A stretch of DNA of 64,000 nt from NCBI RefSeq assembly GCF_900101675.1, contig NZ_FNKG01000002.1, positions 143,005 to 207,004 of the forward strand, read 5' to 3'. Positions 9,278 through 17,372 of this stretch are shown in pieces. Source of the stretch: Curtobacterium sp. UNCCL20 (GTDB lineage Bacteria > Actinomycetota > Actinomycetes > Actinomycetales > Microbacteriaceae). The position numbers and the translations under genes are program-made. The notes beneath the pieces are model-generated. The model saw nothing but the letters and a program-made list of their open reading frames with translations. It did not search any database and was not told the DNA's origin. How positions within the stretch are numbered: the first letter of the stretch is position 1; each line of letters opens with the position of its first letter.

Positions 9278-9868
9278 ATGGAGCGTTCGGAGATCCTCGC
9301 CGCGGCGGCTGCCGCGCACGCCGCCCGCATCGCCGAAGAGGGCGGTGACGACACGGCCGCCCGGGCCCGTGCCGAGCAGGTCCGCAGGCGCGCCGACGGC
9401 CTGCTCGACCGGTTCGTGACCACCGAGGGAGCGACCGCGGGTGCGGCCACGGACGGCACCGCGACCGCAAGCGGGGACGGCGCCGCGACCGAGAGCGAGG
9501 CGCGCGACGCCCAGCGTCGGCGTGCGGGCGAGGCGGCCCGAGCGGCCGCGCGCACCGAGGGCTCGCTCTCCGACTGGCAGCGGATGGGCACCCGGCGCGG
9601 GGTGACCCCCGACGACCAGGTCCGGACCGCCTGGACCGTCGCGGGCGTCCCGGAGCAGGGCGATGCGCGGGCGCTGGCGAACGTGCTGCTCTCCACCGCG
9701 GGGCACGCCGGTCGCGTGGCCGACGCTGCACGGAGGAACCCCCGGCTGTCCGGTGCCGCGAGCGCTGCCGCCCGTCGCACCGTCCGCCGCTACACGGACC
9801 ACGGCGCGGACATGGCCTCGCTGGGGGACGTGCTCAACGAGCCGCAGCCGCCGTCGGACCAGGACTGA
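9278..9868 (+). CDS. Hypothetical Ala/Arg-rich protein
   Basis: 196 residues from the ATG at 9278. The N-terminus is helical and Ala-rich (A-A-A-A-A-H-A-A-R-I-A). A low-complexity Gly/Ala/Thr/Ser segment (about 52-78) and a helical Ala/Arg segment follow, then a more conserved-looking C-terminal part with D-W-Q-R-M-G-T-R-R-G-V-T-P-D-D-Q. No TM helix, signal peptide or known motif. The frame is open upstream to 9158, but that extension is low-complexity and lacks a ribosome site. Divergent from the lipoprotein gene. Function unknown. Confidence 0.55.
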   Translation: MERSEILAAAAAAHAARIAEEGGDDTAARARAEQVRRRADGLLDRFVTTEGATAGAATDGTATASGDGAATESEARDAQRRRAGEAARAAARTEGSLSDWQRMGTRRGVTPDDQVRTAWTVAGVPEQGDARALANVLLSTAGHAGRVADAARRNPRLSGAASAAARRTVRRYTDHGADMASLGDVLNEPQPPSDQD

Positions 9869-9937
9869 GTGGACCGCTCCCGCGCTGACCAGGACTTTCA
9901 TGGAGCGATCCAAACCGGTCGATGTCCATATGTGTGA

Positions 9938-9965
9938 TTGACAGGACATGGAATCGGGTTACGAT
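9938..9965 (+). promoter_or_regulatory. Promoter of the sugar-porter gene
   Basis: Consensus -35 TTGACA (9938-9943) and -10 TACGAT (9960-9965), 16 bases apart, giving a leader of about 38 bases. An inverted pair TGTCC (9923-9927) and GGACA (9944-9948) flanks and touches the -35 box and could be a repressor site. Confidence 0.7.
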
Positions 9966-10010
9966 CCTTCCAAGCGATGAAGCGTGATCACTGACGAAGG
10001 AGTCACCCGA

Positions 10011-11468
10011 ATGGTCGACATCAAACCGACAGCCCCGAGCACCTCGCTCCCACCGGTGGGGAAGGGCCCGCACGTCCGACGCCTCGGCGTCCTCGCCCTC
10101 GTCGCCACGTTCGGCGGCCTCCTGTTCGGCTACGACACCGGCGTGATCAACGGCGCCCTGCTGCCGATGAAGCAGGAGCTCGGCCTGACGAACCTCACCG
10201 AGGGCATCGTCACCAGCTCGCTGCTGTTCGGCGCCGCCATCGGCGCGATGCTCGGCGGTCGCATCGCCGACGGGTGGGGTCGCCGCAAGACGATCATCCT
10301 GCTCGCCGTGACGTTCTTCGTCGGCACCCTGATCTGCGTGTTCTCGCCGACCTTCGGCGTCATCGTGATCGGCCGCGTGCTGCTCGGTCTGGCGGTGGGC
10401 GGTGCCTCCACGGTCGTGCCGGTGTTCCTCGCCGAACTCGCCCCCTACGAGATCCGCGGGTCGCTGTCCGGTCGCAACGAGCTCATGATCGTCATCGGTC
10501 AGCTCGCCGCGTTCCTCGTCAACGCGGTCATCGGCAGCCTGTGGGGCGAGGGCAACGGCGTCTGGCGGGTCATGCTCGCCGTGTGCGCCCTGCCCGCGAT
10601 CGCACTCTTCGTCGGCATGCTCCGCGTCCCGGAGTCGCCGCGCTGGCTCGCGTCGAAGGGGCGCAACGACGAGGCGCTCGCGGTCCTCGGCCAGATCCGT
10701 TCGCAGGAGCGCGCCTCGGCCGAACTCGAGGACATCAAGCGCACGAACGAGTTCGAGGCGAAGGTCCAGCGCGAGTCCGGTTGGCGGGTCCTGCTCGGCA
10801 ACAAGTGGCTGATCCGCATCGTGCTCATCGGCGCGGGCCTCGGTGTCGCCCAGCAGCTCACCGGCATCAACTCGATCATGTACTACGGCCAGACCGTCCT
10901 CATCGAGTCGGGCTTCCAGCAGTCGGCGGCCCTCATCGCGAACATCGCACCGGGTGTCATCGCCGTGATCGGTGGCTTCATCGCCATCTACAACATGGAG
11001 AAGATCAACCGCCGGACGACGCTCATCATCGGGTTCTCGTTGACGACGGTCTGCCACTTCCTCATCGGCATCGCCTCGGTCGCCCTGCCGGACGGCAACC
11101 CGGCCCGCCCGTGGGTGATCCTGTTCCTCGTCGTCGCGTTCGTCGGCTCGATGCAGACCTTCCTCAACATCGCCGTCTGGGTGGTGCTCTCGGAGATCTT
11201 CCCGACGCAGATCCGCGCACTCGGCATGGGCATCGCGGTGTTCTGCCTCTGGATCGCGAACGCGTTCCTCGGGCTGTACTTCCCGACGATCGTCGCCGCG
11301 ACCGGCATCACCGGCACGTTCTTCGGCTTCGCCGTCGTCGGACTCCTCGCACTGCTCTTCATCTGGAAGTTCGTGCCGGAGAGCCGTGGTCGCACCCTCG
11401 AGGAAGTCGAAGAGGGCGTCACCACCGGCAACATCTTCACGGTCCCCACGAAGACGGCGCGCCGCTGA
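10011..11468 (+). CDS. MFS sugar porter (IolT/XylE-like)
   Basis: 485 residues, 12 predicted TM helices. Sugar-porter family marks: G-G-L-L-F-G-Y-D-T-G-V-I-N-G-A in TM1, G-R-I-A-D-G-W-G-R-R-K in the 2-3 loop, P-E-S-P-R-W-L before the central loop, Q-Q-L-T-G-I-N in TM7, and a C-terminal P-E-S-R-G-R-T-L-E-E. It is a proton symporter for a monosaccharide or inositol; the exact substrate cannot be read. GAAGGAG lies 9 bases before the ATG, which decides this start over one 27 bases upstream. Monocistronic, with its own consensus promoter and a 52-bp palindrome 17 bases after the stop. Confidence 0.9.
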   Translation: MVDIKPTAPSTSLPPVGKGPHVRRLGVLALVATFGGLLFGYDTGVINGALLPMKQELGLTNLTEGIVTSSLLFGAAIGAMLGGRIADGWGRRKTIILLAVTFFVGTLICVFSPTFGVIVIGRVLLGLAVGGASTVVPVFLAELAPYEIRGSLSGRNELMIVIGQLAAFLVNAVIGSLWGEGNGVWRVMLAVCALPAIALFVGMLRVPESPRWLASKGRNDEALAVLGQIRSQERASAELEDIKRTNEFEAKVQRESGWRVLLGNKWLIRIVLIGAGLGVAQQLTGINSIMYYGQTVLIESGFQQSAALIANIAPGVIAVIGGFIAIYNMEKINRRTTLIIGFSLTTVCHFLIGIASVALPDGNPARPWVILFLVVAFVGSMQTFLNIAVWVVLSEIFPTQIRALGMGIAVFCLWIANAFLGLYFPTIVAATGITGTFFGFAVVGLLALLFIWKFVPESRGRTLEEVEEGVTTGNIFTVPTKTARR

Positions 11469-11485
11469 CGCAGCGCACGTGCGTG

Positions 11486-11537
11486 CAGACGGACGGGAGG
11501 CCCGTGGCGGATCCGCCACGGGCCTCCCGTCCGTCTG
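11486..11537. repeat. 52-bp perfect palindrome, copy 2 (identical to 8012-8063)
   Basis: Base-for-base identical to the copy after pgi, centred on GGATCC at 11509-11514. It lies between the stop of the sugar porter (+) and the stop of the MDR reductase (-), so it could terminate both convergent transcripts. Confidence 0.9.
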
Positions 11538-11564
11538 TGTGTCGCGACCGGGGCCGCGCTCGCG

Positions 11565-12566
11565 CTACGGGCGCAGGAGCACCTTGCCGACGCGGCCGGC
11601 GGTGTCGCTCGCGCGCACCGCGTCACGGACGTCCTCGAACGCGAAGACGTCGGCGACGGGGAGCGTCAGCGAACCGTCGAGCACCCGGGTGATGAGCTCG
11701 CCGAAGAGCTGCCCCTTCGTCTCGGCGGGCATGGTCTTGCTGACGACGCTGCCCCAGAAGCCCTTGATCGTGACCTGCTTGAAGATCACGGCGCCGGAGG
11801 GGATCGACATCATCGGCGACGCCATCGCGCCGAACACCACGAGCGTGGCGTCCTCGGCGAGGGTGGAGACGATGTCCGCCGCGGCCTGACCTCCCACGGA
11901 CTCGACGCCCGCGACGATCGGTGCGCCGCCGGTGATCGCCGTGACCTGGTCCTGCCAGCCCTCGGCGTCGGTGGCGACGACGCGCTCGATGCCCTGACTG
12001 CGGAGCTCCTCGACACCGGCGGCGCGCCGGACGAGCCCGACGACGTTGATGCCACGGGCCGCGGCGAGCTGGGCGACCATGCGGCCGACGGCGCCGTTCG
12101 CGGCGTTCTGGATCATCCAGTCGCCCTCGTGCAGGTCGAGCGAGTGCAGCAGGCTGATCGCGCTGAACGGCATCGAGACGAGCTGTGCGGCAGCCTCGTC
12201 CGACATCGCGTCGGGCACCGGGATGAGCCCGGCGGCGTCGGCGACGTAGTACTCGGCCCAGACGCCGAAGGTCCCGCCGGCGACGCGCTGGCCGACCTGG
12301 AGTCGATCAACGCCCTCGCCGAGTGCCTCGACGACGCCGAGCGCCTCGGTGCCGGACTGCGCCGGGAGCTCGGGCTTGAAGCCGTAGGTGCCGCGGACGG
12401 TCCACAGGTCGTGGTTGTGGATGGGCGAGAGCACGGTCCGGACGAGCACCTGGCCGGGGCCGGGCTGCGGGACGGGGCGCTCCGCGACGGTCAGGACGTC
12501 GGCGGGCTCGGCGAACGTCTCGTGGACGACGGCACGCATGGTGCCGGGGGTGTTCGTGGCGGTCAT
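11565..12566 (-). CDS. MDR-family zinc-independent alcohol dehydrogenase/quinone reductase
   Basis: 333 residues. N-terminal GroES-like domain (about 10-120, with the P-G-P-G-Q-V-L-V-R motif) and a Rossmann domain whose nucleotide loop reads N-A-A-N-G-A-V-G-R-M-V-A-Q-L-A. No cluster of Cys ligands for structural zinc, so it resembles enoyl reductase/quinone reductase members that use NADPH. It starts 3 bases after the ohr stop, third gene of ohrR-ohr-MDR, which suggests a role in detoxifying peroxide-derived carbonyls or quinones. Substrate is inferred only. Confidence 0.85.
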   Translation of the reverse strand: MTATNTPGTMRAVVHETFAEPADVLTVAERPVPQPGPGQVLVRTVLSPIHNHDLWTVRGTYGFKPELPAQSGTEALGVVEALGEGVDRLQVGQRVAGGTFGVWAEYYVADAAGLIPVPDAMSDEAAAQLVSMPFSAISLLHSLDLHEGDWMIQNAANGAVGRMVAQLAAARGINVVGLVRRAAGVEELRSQGIERVVATDAEGWQDQVTAITGGAPIVAGVESVGGQAAADIVSTLAEDATLVVFGAMASPMMSIPSGAVIFKQVTIKGFWGSVVSKTMPAETKGQLFGELITRVLDGSLTLPVADVFAFEDVRDAVRASDTAGRVGKVLLRP

Positions 12567-12569
12567 GGA

Positions 12570-12992
12570 CTAGTCCTCCGAGACGGTGATGGTGACGTCG
12601 ATGTTGCCGCGCGTCGCGTTGGAGTACGGGCACACCTGGTGTGCGGCGTCCGCGAGGGCCTGGGCCTGGTCGTGCTCGAGTCCGGGCAGGACGACCTCGA
12701 GCAGCACGGCCAGCTGGTAGCCGCCCTCGCCGTTCGGGCCGATCTGGACGCGGCCGCCCACGGACGAGTCGGCGATCTTCACCTTCTGGCTGCGAGCGAC
12801 GCCCTGCAGTGCGGAGTGGAAGCACGCGGCGTACCCGGCGGCGAAGAGCTGCTCGGGGTTCGTGCCGCCGCCTGCGCCACCCATCTCCTTCGGGATGGCG
12901 AGGTCGAGCGCGAACGATCCGTCGCTGGTGGCGACGCGGCCGTCGCGGCCGGCGCCGGTGGAGAGGGCCTCGGCGGTGTAGAGGGCTTCCAT
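12570..12992 (-). CDS. ohr: Organic hydroperoxide resistance protein Ohr
   Basis: 140 residues, the usual length. Both redox cysteines of Ohr are present: C57 in A-A-C-F-H-S-A-L and C121 in V-C-P-Y-S-N-A-T-R-G-N. E47 (in N-P-E-Q-L-F-A) is also conserved. It reduces fatty-acid and other organic peroxides using lipoylated partners. The peptide N-A-T-R-G-N and the N-terminal Y-T-A-E-A match Ohr rather than OsmC. GAAGGAAC precedes the ATG. The ohrR gene lies 23 bases upstream and the MDR gene 3 bases downstream. Confidence 0.94.
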   Translation of the reverse strand: MEALYTAEALSTGAGRDGRVATSDGSFALDLAIPKEMGGAGGGTNPEQLFAAGYAACFHSALQGVARSQKVKIADSSVGGRVQIGPNGEGGYQLAVLLEVVLPGLEHDQAQALADAAHQVCPYSNATRGNIDVTITVSED

Positions 12993-13015
12993 GTGGTGTT
13001 CCTTCCTTCGTGGGG

Positions 13016-13480
13016 TCAGTGGTCTGTTGCGCGCACGGGCGCGGCCGACGTGGCCGCTGCCGCGCGCATGGTCTCGGTGAGTCGCTGCAGCGTCGCGATG
13101 AGCTCGACCGCGGCCTGCTCGTCGGACAGGCCCATGCCGGCGGCGATGCGTGCCGGGATGTGCGCGAGTTCCGGGCGCAGGGCGAGCCCGCGCTCGCCGA
13201 TGGTCACCGTGACGACGCGCTCGTCGGTGCTGCGGCGTTCGCGGCGGACGAGGTCTGCCTGCTCCATGCGGCGCAGGAGCGGGGAGAGGGTGCCGGAGTC
13301 GAGCTGCAGGTGGTCGCCGAGGCTCGACACGGTCTGGTCGCCCTCGATCCACAGGGTCACGAGCACGAGGTACTGCGGGTAGGTCAGTCCCCACGGTTCG
13401 AGCAGCGTCCGGTACGCCTGGGTCGTCGCACGGGACGCCGCGTAGAGCGAGAAGCACACCATCTCGTCGGTCACGGGCAT
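13016..13480 (-). CDS. ohrR: OhrR, MarR-family organic peroxide sensor
   Basis: 154 residues. The N-terminal M-V-C-F-S-L-Y-A-A-S-R carries the reactive Cys9 equivalent to Cys15 of Bacillus OhrR. A winged helix follows with L-D-S-G-T-L-S-P-L-L-R-R-M-E as recognition helix and D-E-R-V-V-T-V wing. Oxidation of the Cys by organic peroxide releases DNA. Palindromes just upstream (13491-13517) are the likely operator. First gene of ohrR-ohr-MDR. The start is placed at M-P-V-T-D-E; upstream in-frame sequence includes the operator and has no start with a ribosome site. Confidence 0.92.
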   Translation of the reverse strand: MPVTDEMVCFSLYAASRATTQAYRTLLEPWGLTYPQYLVLVTLWIEGDQTVSSLGDHLQLDSGTLSPLLRRMEQADLVRRERRSTDERVVTVTIGERGLALRPELAHIPARIAAGMGLSDEQAAVELIATLQRLTETMRAAAATSAAPVRATDH

Positions 13481-13490
13481 ACCAGCAGCA

Positions 13491-13517
13491 TTGCACGCAA
13501 CTTGGTTGTGCACAACC
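13491..13517 (-). promoter_or_regulatory. OhrR operator candidates
   Basis: Two dyads upstream of ohrR: TTGCACGCAA (13491-13500) and the perfect 14-bp palindrome GGTTGTGCACAACC (13504-13517). Read on the minus strand, TTGTGC can serve as -35 and AATGCT 17 bases later as -10, placing both dyads in the promoter and implying a very short leader. Confidence 0.6.
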
Positions 13518-13547
13518 GAATGGCGGATCACACGCCGGTTCCACAGC

Positions 13548-13589
13548 GGCCTGGAGGCGCGGGGCGGGCTGGCCACGCGCCTCCAGGCC
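13548..13589. repeat. Dispersed palindrome family, GGCCTGGAGGCGCG type
   Basis: Arms GGCCTGGAGGCGCG (13548-13561) and exact complement (13576-13589) around a 14-base loop. It lies between the ohrR leader and the stop of the DHA2 exporter gene (both -), so it sits downstream of that gene. Confidence 0.85.
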
Positions 13590-13605
13590 GTCAGGCGGTC
13601 TGCTC

Positions 13606-15228
13606 TCAGGCGGTCGTCGTCCGGTCCGGTGCCGCGGACGGCTCCGGCGTCTCGTCCTCGGGGCGCGCGCGCAACCGCAGGGTCGCGGCCAGGCCGAGCA
13701 CCAGGAACCCCGCCGCCGACCAGGCGGCCGCCCGGGTGCCGTCGCTGAACGCCTCGGCGGCGGCCGCACCGGCGGACGGACTCTGCTCGGTCAGCGCACC
13801 GATCGAGCCGCCGGAGGAGGACACGACGGTGTCGGCGATCTGCGACGCGGCCGCCGCGGGGGTCCCCTCGTCCTGCAGTCGGTGGTCGAGGATGGTCTGC
13901 GTCGACGTGAACAGCACCGTCCCGAGCACGGCGATGCCCAGCGCCGAGCCGATCTGGCGTGCGGTGCTCTGTGCGCCGGACGCTTCGCCGCTCCGCTCGA
14001 CCGGCACGTCGCGGAGCACGACGCTCGTGAGCTGGGCGGTGGCCAGCCCGACGCCGAAGCCGTAGACGAACAGGCACGGCACGATCGCCCACCACGGGGT
14101 CGACGAGGTGATCACGAAGCCGATCGCCGCGACGCCGACGATCTCGGCGCCGATGCCGATCCGGACGATCGGCAGGGCGCCGATCCGCTGCCCGGTGGTG
14201 GCGGCGAACCCGCTCGCCACGAAGGACCCGATCGCGAGCGCGAGGAGCACGAAGCCGGTCTGCAGCGCGGAGTACCCGAGGACGTTCTGCAGCCAGAGCG
14301 GCAGCGACAGGATGATGCCGAACTCGCCGAGGGACACGATGAGCGCAGCGATCGAGCCGTTCCGGAACGAGCCGATCGTGAACAGGTCGAGCGCGATGAG
14401 GGTCGAGCGGTCGAGGCGCTGGCGGCGGCGGGTCCACACCACGAACAGCACCCCGGCGATGATCGTCAGCGCGAAGGCGAACGGGATGGGGGAGGTCGAC
14501 GCGGGCCACGCCCAGTCACCGACCCGGAAGCGCTCGGCCGGCTCCCACCAGCCGTAGGTCCGGCCCTCGATGAGCCCGAACACGAGCGACGCGCTGGTGA
14601 GCACGCTGAGGACGGCGCCGACGACGTCGATCCGGCCGGCGTGCACGGTGTCCCGGGACTCCTGCACCGTCAGGTACGCGCCGATGACGATCGCGATGCC
14701 GAGCGGCACGTTGATCCCGAACGCCCACCGCCACGAGAAGTCGGTGGTCAGCCAGCCGCCGAGCAGCGGACCGACGGCGACCATCCCGCCGATGGTGGAG
14801 CCCCAGACGGCGAACGCGATGCCGCGCTCCCGTCCGGTGAACGTCGCGTTGACCAGCGACAGGGTGGTCGGCAGGACCATCGCGCCGCCGAGGCCCTGCA
14901 GGACGCGGGCGACGACGAGCAGGTCGCCGGTCGGGGCCAGTGCGGCCAGGACGGATGCGACCACGAAGACCGACACACCGATCGTCAGCAGGCGTCTCCG
15001 GCCGTACCGGTCGGCGAGCGAGCCGAACACGAGCAGCAGGGCTGCGAAGACGAGGGTGTAGCTCTCCTGCACCCACTGGACGAGGGTGGAGCCGATGTCG
15101 AGGTCGCGGACGATGCTCGGGATCGCGACGTTGACGATGGTCGAGTCGACGATGATGAGCGACACGGCGACGCTGATCACCACGAGCCCTGCCCAGCGTC
15201 GGCGGTCCGGTGTCGTGCCTGCGGTCAT
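13606..15228 (-). CDS. DHA2-family (EmrB/QacA) multidrug MFS exporter
   Basis: 540 residues with 14 predicted TM helices. Family marks: V-D-S-T-I-V-N-V-A-I-P-S-I in TM1 (acidic motif D1), L-A-D-R-Y-G-R-R in the 2-3 loop, and the motif-C region G-P-L-L-G-G-W-L in TM5. It probably exports cationic or amphipathic drugs by proton antiport. GGGAGG lies 6 bases before the ATG at 15228. A 22-bp perfect palindrome sits 14 bases upstream of the start and likely controls it. Divergent from the mevalonate operon. No dedicated regulator is adjacent. Confidence 0.88.
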   Translation of the reverse strand: MTAGTTPDRRRWAGLVVISVAVSLIIVDSTIVNVAIPSIVRDLDIGSTLVQWVQESYTLVFAALLLVFGSLADRYGRRRLLTIGVSVFVVASVLAALAPTGDLLVVARVLQGLGGAMVLPTTLSLVNATFTGRERGIAFAVWGSTIGGMVAVGPLLGGWLTTDFSWRWAFGINVPLGIAIVIGAYLTVQESRDTVHAGRIDVVGAVLSVLTSASLVFGLIEGRTYGWWEPAERFRVGDWAWPASTSPIPFAFALTIIAGVLFVVWTRRRQRLDRSTLIALDLFTIGSFRNGSIAALIVSLGEFGIILSLPLWLQNVLGYSALQTGFVLLALAIGSFVASGFAATTGQRIGALPIVRIGIGAEIVGVAAIGFVITSSTPWWAIVPCLFVYGFGVGLATAQLTSVVLRDVPVERSGEASGAQSTARQIGSALGIAVLGTVLFTSTQTILDHRLQDEGTPAAAASQIADTVVSSSGGSIGALTEQSPSAGAAAAEAFSDGTRAAAWSAAGFLVLGLAATLRLRARPEDETPEPSAAPDRTTTA

Positions 15229-15242
15229 CTGGTGCCTCCCGA

Positions 15243-15264
15243 GGTCGTCAGCATGCTGACGACC
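15243..15264. promoter_or_regulatory. 22-bp perfect palindrome, likely operator of the DHA2 exporter
   Basis: GGTCGTCAGCATGCTGACGACC, two exact 11-base halves centred on GCATGC, 14 bases before the exporter start and 60 before the mevalonate kinase start. Size and symmetry fit a MarR or TetR dimer site. Confidence 0.65.
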
Positions 15265-15324
15265 ACCATACGCGCACAAGTCCGACGCGGACGGTGCGGG
15301 CCGGTTAGGCTGACGTGACCCACG

Positions 15325-16314
15325 ATGACCAGCAACGACCTCGACAACTCAGCGACCACGGGAGCCGGCGACAGCCGCCGGACCGGCAGGGCGTCGTCCC
15401 ACGGCAAGACGATCCTGATCGGGGAGCACGCCGTGGTCTACGGCGCCCCCGCTCTCGTGCTCCCGGTGCTCGACGCCCGGGTGGTCGCGACGGTGACACC
15501 GGTCGACGCCGGCGCCGGCCACCACCTCGAGTCGACCGTGCACACCGGCCCGCTCGACCTCGCGCCCGCCGCCGTGATGCCCACCGTCACCGCCGTGACC
15601 GCGACCCTCCGCCACTTCGGCGTGACCGACAAGCACTTCCACGTCCGTGTCGACAGCGAGGTCCCCACCGCCCGGGGCATGGGCTCGAGCGCCGCGGTCG
15701 CCGCCGCCGTTACCGCCGCCGTGGCCGACGCCCTCGGCGAGACCCTCGACGCCGAGACCCACCACGAGCTCATCCAGGAGTGCGAGCGCGTCGCCCACGG
15801 GCACCCCTCCGGACTCGATGCCCGCGGGGTCGTCGCCGACGCCCCGGTCTGGTTCGAGGGCGGCCACATCGAGCCGGTCGAGCTCGGCGCGCGCTTCACC
15901 TTCGTCGTCGCCGACACCGGCGTCCCCGGACACACCCGCGAGGCCGTCGCCGCGGTCCGGGACCGCCACGACCAGGACCCGGCCGGGATCGACGACGTGA
16001 TCGACCGCATCGGCGCGCTCGCCCGTCGCGCACGGGGGACACTGGTGGACGGCGATGCCCAGGCGCTGGGTGCCACGATGGACGCCGCGCACGAGCTCCT
16101 CGCCGCACTCGACGTGTCGAGCGACGACCTGGACCGGCTCGTCGACGCCGCACGTGCTGCGGACGCCCTCGGCGCGAAGCTCACCGGCGGCGGGCGAGGC
16201 GGATGCGTCCTCGCACTCGCCACGGACGCACGAGCGGCGGACCGCATCGCGGCCGCGCTCCGCGGCGCAGGTGCCGCAGCCACCTGGACCACCACGATCG
16301 GAGACCGCGCTTGA
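15325..16314 (+). CDS. mvk: Mevalonate kinase
   Basis: 329 residues, GHMP kinase fold. It phosphorylates mevalonate at the 5-OH with ATP. Motifs: G-K-T-I-L-I-G-E-H-A-V-V-Y-G-A-P-A (motif 1), P-T-A-R-G-M-G-S-S-A-A-V (ATP loop), and K-L-T-G-G-G-R-G-G-C-V-L (motif 3). First gene of the mevalonate operon; its TGA overlaps the mvaD start (TGATG). A -10-like TAGGCT at 15306-15311 would leave only a few bases of leader and no ribosome site is visible, so the mRNA may be leaderless. Confidence 0.93.
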   Translation: MTSNDLDNSATTGAGDSRRTGRASSHGKTILIGEHAVVYGAPALVLPVLDARVVATVTPVDAGAGHHLESTVHTGPLDLAPAAVMPTVTAVTATLRHFGVTDKHFHVRVDSEVPTARGMGSSAAVAAAVTAAVADALGETLDAETHHELIQECERVAHGHPSGLDARGVVADAPVWFEGGHIEPVELGARFTFVVADTGVPGHTREAVAAVRDRHDQDPAGIDDVIDRIGALARRARGTLVDGDAQALGATMDAAHELLAALDVSSDDLDRLVDAARAADALGAKLTGGGRGGCVLALATDARAADRIAAALRGAGAAATWTTTIGDRA

Positions 16315-17372
16315 TGAAGGCCACCGCGCTCGCGCACCCCAACATCGCCCTCGTGAAGTACTGGGGCAAGGCGGACGCGCAGCTCGCGCTGCCCGCCACG
16401 GGCAGCGTCTCGATGGGGCTCGACGTGTTCCCGACGACGACGACCGTCACGGTGGGCGACGGTTCGGCGGCGGACCCGGAGGCGCGTGATGCGTTCACGC
16501 TGAACGGTCGCGTCGCGCCGGACGGCGCGCTGGTGCGGGTGCAGGAGTTCCTCGACCTCGTGCGGGCGCTCGCCGGGTCCTCCGAGCGTGCCACCGTGGT
16601 GTCCGAGAACACCGTGCCGACCGGTGCCGGGCTCGCCTCGAGCGCCTCCGGCTTCGCGGCGCTCGCCACCGCTGCGTCGGCGGCGTACGGCCTCGACCTC
16701 TCCCAGCGGGACCTCTCCCGGCTGGCCCGGCGCGGTTCGGGCTCGGCCACCCGGTCGATCCCCGGTGGTGTGGCCGTCTGGCACGCCGGCGACGACGAGG
16801 GCTCCTTCGCGGAGCCGATCCCCGCGCCGCCGATGGCCATGGTCGTCGTGACGATCGACGCGGGACCGAAGCCGATCGGTTCGCGCGAGGCGATGCGCCG
16901 CACCATCGCGACCTCGCCGTTCTACCCGGCCTGGGTCACCTCGACCACCGAGACGGTCGGGGACATGCTCGCCGCGTGCGCCGCCGGCGACTTCACGCGC
17001 ATCGGCGAGATCACCGAGTCGAACGCGCTCCGGATGCACGCCACGATCGAGGGCGCGTTCCCGCCGATCCGCTACCTCACCGCCCGCAGCGTCGCGGTGT
17101 TCGACGCGGTCGCCGAGCTCCGGGCCGCCGGCACCGAGGCCTACGCCACGGCCGACGCCGGCCCGAACGTCGTCGTGCTCACGAAGCCCGAGGACCGGGC
17201 CTCCGTCGCGTCCGCGCTGTCCGGCCTCGGCGACGTCATCGAGTCCGGCACCGGACCCGCCGCACGCGTCATCGAGTCCGGCACCGGACCCGCCGCGCGC
17301 CTGGTCGGCTCCGAAGGAACGGGGACGCCCGACCCGGGCGTCGTCCCCGACCCGGAGGAGAGCGCCGAGTGA
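16314..17372 (+). CDS. mvaD: Diphosphomevalonate decarboxylase
   Basis: 352 residues. It converts diphosphomevalonate to IPP with ATP. Signature A-H-P-N-I-A-L-V-K-Y-W-G-K at the N-terminus, S-V-S-M-G-L-D-V, the Ser-rich loop G-L-A-S-S-A-S-G-F-A-A-L and R-R-G-S-G-S-A-T-R-S are those of this enzyme. The C-terminus bears an exact tandem copy of an 11-residue unit (V-I-E-S-G-T-G-P-A-A-R twice) followed by an acidic tail, beyond the conserved fold. Overlaps mvk at one end and mvaK2 (GTGA) at the other. Confidence 0.94.
   Translation: MKATALAHPNIALVKYWGKADAQLALPATGSVSMGLDVFPTTTTVTVGDGSAADPEARDAFTLNGRVAPDGALVRVQEFLDLVRALAGSSERATVVSENTVPTGAGLASSASGFAALATAASAAYGLDLSQRDLSRLARRGSGSATRSIPGGVAVWHAGDDEGSFAEPIPAPPMAMVVVTIDAGPKPIGSREAMRRTIATSPFYPAWVTSTTETVGDMLAACAAGDFTRIGEITESNALRMHATIEGAFPPIRYLTARSVAVFDAVAELRAAGTEAYATADAGPNVVVLTKPEDRASVASALSGLGDVIESGTGPAARVIESGTGPAARLVGSEGTGTPDPGVVPDPEESAE
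17235..17300 (+). repeat. 33-bp in-frame tandem duplication in mvaD
   Basis: Two 33-base units (17235-17267 and 17268-17300) differing at one base, adding 11 residues to the C-terminal tail of the decarboxylase. Recent slippage duplication in a non-conserved region. Confidence 0.9.

Noticed and set aside
6196-9780. A 1194-residue minus-strand open frame across pgi and the repeat region
   Set aside because: It opposes pgi and overlaps a real lipoprotein gene in another frame; no conserved segment.
13504-13517. Shared operator for ohrR and the DHA2 exporter
   Set aside because: The exporter's own palindrome (15243-15264) is different in sequence and the distance exceeds 1.7 kb.
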